A model generated the notes under the pieces. That model was not told the DNA's origin. It saw only the letters and a list, made by a program, of their open reading frames with translations, and made no database searches. Made by a program: the position numbers and the translations under genes. Source: Chitinophagaceae bacterium (lineage in GTDB: Bacteria; Bacteroidota; Bacteroidia; Chitinophagales; Chitinophagaceae). Taken from it: DNA of 9,705 nucleotides. Below, piece after piece: positions 6,736-9,705 of the stretch (the first letter of the stretch is position 1; each line of letters opens with the position of its first letter). Where the stretch lies: the NCBI GenBank assembly GCA_025362915.1, contig JANYEU010000348.1:1-9705 (forward strand). Reading direction: 5' to 3'.

Positions 6736-8380
6736 AAAGTAAAGCTGCAATCATTAATGCAACCCTTTCACCATCCATTGCGGCACTGACAATACCACCG
6801 GCATAACCGGCACCTTCTCCACAAGGATATAGGTTTTTTATTTGTGGATGCTGTAATGTATCAGCATCCCTTGGAATTCTTACGGGAGATGAAGTCCTAC
6901 TTTCGGTAGCCACTACAACAGCCTCGTTGGTATAATAGCCCTTCATCTTTTTGCCGAAAGCCTTAAAGCCTCGTTGCAAAGTTTTATGTATAAATGGAGG
7001 CAATGCATCGCCTAAATTAACAGCATTAAGACCAGGTACATAACTACAATCAGGGAAATTGGAAGATACCTTTGCATTACAGAAGTCCTCCATCCTTTGT
7101 GCTGGAGCAACAAATCCGCCGCCGCCTAGTGTATAACATTTTTGTTCTATTGCCTGTTGGAATTGGAGAAGAAGGAGCGGGTTAACCGCATTCCGTTTAC
7201 CGTTAACCGAAGAGGGGTCGTTTCCTTCGGTTAACGGTAAACGGAATGCGGTTGACGATTTAAAATATTCCACCGCATCCTTCTCATCCACCGTAACCAC
7301 CATGCCACTATTGGAATAAGGGTTATTCCTCTTGCTCGGACTCCATCCATTTACCACCACTTCGTTTGCATTGGTAGATGCAGGTGCAATAATACCCCCC
7401 GGACACATGCAAAAACTAAATACACCACGTCCGTTTACCTGCTCCACCAAACTATACGAGGCAGGAGGCAAGTGTTCGCCACGGGATAATACAGTAGAAG
7501 AAGGTAAATTATATTGAATACTATCTATTAATGCCTGAGGATGTTCTATCCTTACGCCAAGGGCAAAGGGTTTTGCCTCGATCAGGATGTTTTTATGGTG
7601 TAGCAACTCAAATATATCTCTTGCCGAATGTCCTGTTGCCAATATTACCGCATCGGCATTAATGGATATGCCATTATGGGTTTTAATGCCCACAATAGCA
7701 TCGTCTTTTATGATAAAGTCAGTCACTCTTTCTTCAAACAGAAAGTCGCCGCCATTGCCTACTATGGCTTCCCGCATGGCCGTGATGATATTGGGCAATT
7801 TGTTGGTGCCAATATGCGGATGCGCTTCGTAGAGTATCCTTTCTTCTGCGCCAAACTTCACAAATAGGTTCAATATCCTATTGATGTCTCCCCGTTTATT
7901 GCTGCGGGTATATAGTTTACCATCGCTGTAAGTGCCTGCACCGCCTTCACCAAAACAATAATTGCTTTCGGGATTAATGATGCCTTCTTTGTTCAGTTTT
8001 GCCAAATCCCGTCGCCTTGCCCGCACATCTTTTCCTCTTTCTACTATGATGGGCTTAATGCCAAGTTCCATCAGTTGCAAGGCGGCAAATAACCCAGCCG
8101 GTCCAGCCCCAACAATTAGCACTCTTTTGGGAGATTGGGAAACAGCTTTAAATTGAATACTAGTAACTGGGCGTGTTACAAAAGGCTCATCAATAAAAAC
8201 TAGAAGGGTAAGGTTAATCCATATCTGCCTTGGGCTACGTGCATCAATTGATTGCTTGATTTTATAAAATCCTTTGATGCTGGAAGAGGGCTTGCCTGTT
8301 TCTTTAGCAATATATTGTGTAATGAGGGCATTATCATCCGCCTCGGAAGGCTTTACTTTTATGGAGAGTTGCTGTTGCAT
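6734..8380 (-). CDS. FAD-dependent dehydrogenase of the COG2509 type
   Basis: A 548-residue protein. An N-terminal domain of about 80 residues (QLSIKVKP..., SIKGFYKIKQSIDARS) precedes a dinucleotide-binding fold starting at VLIVGAGPAGLFAALQL (87-103; GxGxxG at 91-96, with E114 at the end of the second strand to bind the FAD ribose). Further family blocks are CFGEGGAGTYSDGKL (142-156), VILATGHSARDIF (245-257), FSFCMCPGG (321-329), GGGGFVAPAQRM (419-430), a TESRTSSPVRI block (492-502) and the C-terminal FAD block YPCGEGAGYAGGI (518-530). This is the uncharacterised FAD-dependent dehydrogenase family COG2509, found widely in bacteria and probably cytoplasmic; the substrate is unknown. Residues 375-400 are encoded by a 76-bp palindrome (7181-7256) and look like an insertion between YF and the NPLLLLQFQQ helix. 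The frame is intact. The start at 8380 follows the 8418-8552 inverted repeat. Confidence 0.9.
   Translation of the reverse strand: MQQQLSIKVKPSEADDNALITQYIAKETGKPSSSIKGFYKIKQSIDARSPRQIWINLTLLVFIDEPFVTRPVTSIQFKAVSQSPKRVLIVGAGPAGLFAALQLMELGIKPIIVERGKDVRARRRDLAKLNKEGIINPESNYCFGEGGAGTYSDGKLYTRSNKRGDINRILNLFVKFGAEERILYEAHPHIGTNKLPNIITAMREAIVGNGGDFLFEERVTDFIIKDDAIVGIKTHNGISINADAVILATGHSARDIFELLHHKNILIEAKPFALGVRIEHPQALIDSIQYNLPSSTVLSRGEHLPPASYSLVEQVNGRGVFSFCMCPGGIIAPASTNANEVVVNGWSPSKRNNPYSNSGMVVTVDEKDAVEYFKSSTAFRLPLTEGNDPSSVNGKRNAVNPLLLLQFQQAIEQKCYTLGGGGFVAPAQRMEDFCNAKVSSNFPDCSYVPGLNAVNLGDALPPFIHKTLQRGFKAFGKKMKGYYTNEAVVVATESRTSSPVRIPRDADTLQHPQIKNLYPCGEGAGYAGGIVSAAMDGERVALMIAALL
7181..7256 (-). repeat. 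In-frame palindromic element inside the oxidoreductase gene
   Basis: The left arm 7181-7212 and right arm 7225-7256 are inverted copies matching at 31 of 32 positions, around a 12-base loop. The arms contain GTTAACCGCATTCCG and ACCGTTAACCGAAG-type segments and are richer in G and C than the neighbouring sequence. The element is translated without a stop as part of codons 375-400 (TAFRLPLTEGNDPSS then VNGKRNAVN). From memory of the family, homologues have only about ten residues between the matching F and FQQ, against about 33 here, so the palindrome accounts for the extra length. The situation resembles Rickettsia palindromic elements, which insert in frame in protein genes, but no sequence similarity to them is claimed. 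Confidence 0.85.
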
Positions 8381-8417
8381 AATGTGTTAGGTGTTTATCC
8401 TAAAAACAGTTTTTATA

Positions 8418-8552
8418 AACCACAAAGGGAACAAAGATTAACCACAAAGAACACAAAGAAAAAAACACAAGGGACACTAAGTTATTATATCCTTGTGTTT
8501 CTTGTGAAAACCTTAGTGTTCTTTGTGGTTAATCTTTGTTCCCTTTGTGGTT
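8418..8552. repeat. Long inverted repeat with CACAAAG-rich 37-bp perfect arms
   Basis: Bases 8418-8454 (beginning AACCACAAAGGGAACAAAG) are the exact reverse complement of 8516-8552. An inner 10-bp stem, AAACACAAGG (8463-8472) with CCTTGTGTTT (8491-8500), continues the hairpin across a mismatched stretch. The right arm ends 5 bases from the TAA of the minus-strand DUF3127 gene, so it can form its 3' hairpin. It also lies 38 bases upstream of the next minus-strand start. An additional odd palindrome, TAAAAAC-A-GTTTTTA, is at 8401-8415. CACAAAG-rich repeats of this look occur between genes in many environmental Bacteroidota, from general recollection. The plus-strand open frame across it is an artefact of the repeat. 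Confidence 0.85.
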
Positions 8553-8557
8553 AAAAA

Positions 8558-8935
8558 TTAAAATGGCAAATCGTCCACCATTTCATCTGGGGGAGGTGGT
8601 ATATTTTTAAAGTCAGGTTCAGGCATGCTGTCTTGCTGACCTATTTTCATGGTTTCTATTCTCCAAGCATCAAGGTTGGTAATGTAGTTTTCTCTGCCGT
8701 CCTTCATCCATTTGCTTCCTTTCAGGTTAAAGGAAACCTTTACTTCATCACCTTGGTTAAACTTGTCCAGTATGGCTGTCTTATCCTGTATGCACTGAAA
8801 CTTCACGTAGTTGGTTATTATTCTACCGCCTATGTCCTCGCTTTTTTCGAGCACAAATTCTCTTGTCTTAAACGTTTCCGAGCGTTGTACCGTATCGTAC
8901 TTTGCCAATAGCTTCCCTGTAATTTCGTAACTCAT
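8558..8935 (-). CDS. DUF3127 protein, OB-fold-like with SSB-type acidic C-terminal tip
   Basis: A 125-residue protein starting MSYEITGKLLAKYDTVQRSE and containing TREFVLEK (24-31), VKFQCIQDKTAILDKF (44-59), GDEVKVSFNLKG (62-73) and YITNLDAWRIE (84-94). These are the conserved strands of DUF3127, a small beta-rich Bacteroidota family expected to form an OB-like barrel. After residue 98 comes a flexible linker with PPPP, then the end DEMVDDLPF. The DDLPF tip matches the acidic Pro-Phe tip (DDIPF) by which bacterial single-stranded-DNA-binding protein docks DNA-repair and replication partners. A nucleic-acid-binding role is therefore plausible but not shown. The gene is single, with an exact TACATTTG box 20 bases before its ATG and a palindrome right after its stop. 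Confidence 0.85.
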   Translation of the reverse strand: MSYEITGKLLAKYDTVQRSETFKTREFVLEKSEDIGGRIITNYVKFQCIQDKTAILDKFNQGDEVKVSFNLKGSKWMKDGRENYITNLDAWRIETMKIGQQDSMPEPDFKNIPPPPDEMVDDLPF

Positions 8936-8955
8936 AATCTATTTATTAAAGAAGG

Positions 8956-8963
8956 CAAATGTA
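8956..8963 (-). promoter_or_regulatory. Probable -7 box of the DUF3127 gene
   Basis: On the minus strand this reads TACATTTG, an exact TAnnTTTG match identical to the box at 3349-3356. It ends 20 bases before the ATG. No -33 TTG is visible. Confidence 0.5.
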
Positions 8964-9141
8964 AAGGAAGTTATGAGTTATGAATGATGAGATATGAATT
9001 TATAGAGATAAAGGCTAGGAGTCAAAAGAAAAGAAGCAACAAAGAATGTAAAACCTTCCAACAGCCTTTTTCTTTTTCAAGGGAAGACCTATAGAGGTAA
9101 GGAAAAAATATCCAAGCAAAGCAGTACATCTAATCGGTTGG
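8964..9141. other. Intergenic stretch without a recognised gene
   Basis: It opens with low-complexity TATGAGTTATGAATGATGAG near 8972-8991, which shares ATGAGATAT with the hairpin at 1780-1841. The rest is AT-rich. A minus-strand frame is open for about 40 codons but has no start codon and no recognisable family. Nothing further can be supported. Confidence 0.5.
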
Positions 9142-9478
9142 TTAATTTTCTTTTGAAAAGTACACAACATTTGTTTGCTTAAACAGTAAGGTCTTCTCTG
9201 AATTTTGAGCTTTGATAATAAATTTATTGTCTTCTAACTCTAATATATCGTGGATTATTTCGCTTTTGTCTAAGTCCAATATCCTACCTTTCATAGCATA
9301 TTCTTTTTCCTTTCTTAATATTGTCTTGGTAATAATAAGTGCTATACCCTTATCTTTTTACTCTCCAATTATCAACTTGTAATACAGATGCTCCGTAGTC
9401 AGTCATCTCAAATGCTGAAAAAGATTTGTCTTGATTGATATATTCAATTTGAATGAAGAATATATTGGCAATTATAGA
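9142..9478 (-). pseudogene. 5'-truncated, frameshifted gene remnant
   Basis: Two adjacent minus-strand frames carry protein-like sequence. The first runs from 9478 to a TAA at 9350-9352 (IFFIQIEYINQDKSFSAFEM, then TDYGASVLQVDNWRVKR). The second runs from 9357 to a TAA at 9142-9144 (DKGIALIITKTILRKEKEYA, then MKGRILDLDK ... LLFKQTNVVYFSKEN). Removing one A from the AAAAA run at about 9356-9360 joins them as ...NWRVK-DKGIAL..., about 111 residues. No start codon precedes the first part: a TAG at 9479-9481 and more stops follow upstream, and the IS-like boundary is 24 bases further. I do not recognise the family. The N-terminal end is hydrophobic, possibly the rest of a signal or membrane segment. 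The simplest reading is a gene whose 5' end was lost and which then frameshifted. A sequencing error in the A-run would explain the shift but not the missing start. Confidence 0.55.
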
Positions 9479-9504
9479 CTAAAATAACACTTATGCTAGC
9501 TTAC

Positions 9505-9705
9505 TGTCATCTCCTGAAATAGCTTGTCAGCAAAATGGACAAAAAATGAGAAGATGGAAGCATCAAAAGTTGGCAATGTATACACGGTCAAGGTTTCAGA
9601 AAGTTTTGAATCATCGGGTAAATTAGGGGTTTATGAACCTAGTTTTCGCAGATGGTTGGTACGAGAATTATCGGAGGGTAGAATGAGCCCGGGTGAGGCT
9701 ATCAA
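9505..9705 (+). mobile_element. Left end of an IS3-like insertion sequence (cut by the window)
   Basis: The stretch from 9505 begins TGTCATCTCCTGAAATAGCT and then GTCAGCAAAATGGAC. This TG-initiated end looks like a terminal inverted repeat of IS3-family elements, and it directly precedes a transposase-like reading frame at 9554. The right end and target duplication lie outside the window, so the boundary at 9505 is a best estimate. Confidence 0.5.
9554..9705 (+). CDS. N-terminus of a transposase OrfA-like protein (partial)
   Basis: Fifty codons run open to the window edge from ATG 9554. The text reads MEASKVGNVYTVKVSESFES, then GKLGVYEPSFRRWLVRELSE, then GRMSPGEAI. The FRRWLVRELSEGRMSPGEA part has the pattern of the helix-turn-helix start of IS3-type OrfA proteins (positive helix, E-x-G, then S-x-x-E-A). 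OrfA normally binds the IS ends, and OrfAB made by -1 frameshifting is the transposase; neither the HTH end nor the frameshift site is inside the window. An overlapping ATG at 9546 opens a different frame that stops after 26 codons and is rejected. Confidence 0.6.
   Translation, partial: MEASKVGNVYTVKVSESFESSGKLGVYEPSFRRWLVRELSEGRMSPGEAI

Noticed and set aside
8252..8554. Plus-strand open frame of 100 codons
   Set aside because: It is antisense to the start of the oxidoreductase and then translates the CACAAAG inverted repeat, giving a low-complexity product with no family; its ends follow the repeat.
8990..9130. Minus-strand open frame with a lysine run and Cys/Phe-rich end
   Set aside because: No start codon, no promoter and no recognisable family; the composition fits AT-rich noncoding DNA.
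9546..9626. Plus-strand ATG frame overlapping the transposase start
   Set aside because: It stops after 26 codons and has no transposase-like pattern, unlike the frame from 9554.

Overview
The window looks like chromosomal DNA of a Bacteroidota bacterium, most likely a Chitinophagaceae-type member. The evidence is AT-rich sequence without Shine-Dalgarno sites, TAnnTTTG-like -7 promoter boxes close to start codons, a type IX secretion (T9SS) C-terminal tail, a PID-CTERM-like small protein, a Bacteroidota-type outer-membrane beta-barrel protein and a DUF3127 protein. The genus is an inference only.

Layout, left to right. The end of a T9SS cargo protein (1-175) is followed by a terminator, then a small secreted protein with a PID-CTERM-like tail (395-634) and its terminator. 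A PfkB-family sugar kinase (854-1774) converges on a deoxyhypusine-synthase-family protein (1850-2824, minus strand), with a perfect 19-bp inverted repeat between them. Next come a small coiled-coil protein with one C-terminal membrane helix (3026-3331, minus) and an array of ten 21-bp repeats, each carrying an ATTCAATTGAAT-like dyad (about 3442-3650). A 948-residue outer-membrane barrel protein (3836-6682) converges on a COG2509-type FAD-dependent oxidoreductase (6734-8380, minus). The two genes share a 22-bp-arm palindrome that carries both stop codons. A 37-bp-arm inverted repeat (8418-8552) separates the oxidoreductase from a DUF3127 protein with an SSB-like acidic tip (8558-8935, minus). 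The right edge holds a 5'-truncated, frameshifted gene remnant (9142-9478, minus) beside the left end of an IS3-like element with the start of its orfA (9505-9705).

The genes do not form one pathway. They look like independent housekeeping or envelope genes, each with its own short leader. What ties the window together is its palindromes. Long, near-perfect inverted repeats of unrelated sequence sit at gene 3' ends, and one of 76 bp lies inside the oxidoreductase reading frame and is translated. This in-frame palindrome is the strongest candidate for something undescribed. The 21-bp dyad array upstream of the barrel gene is second.
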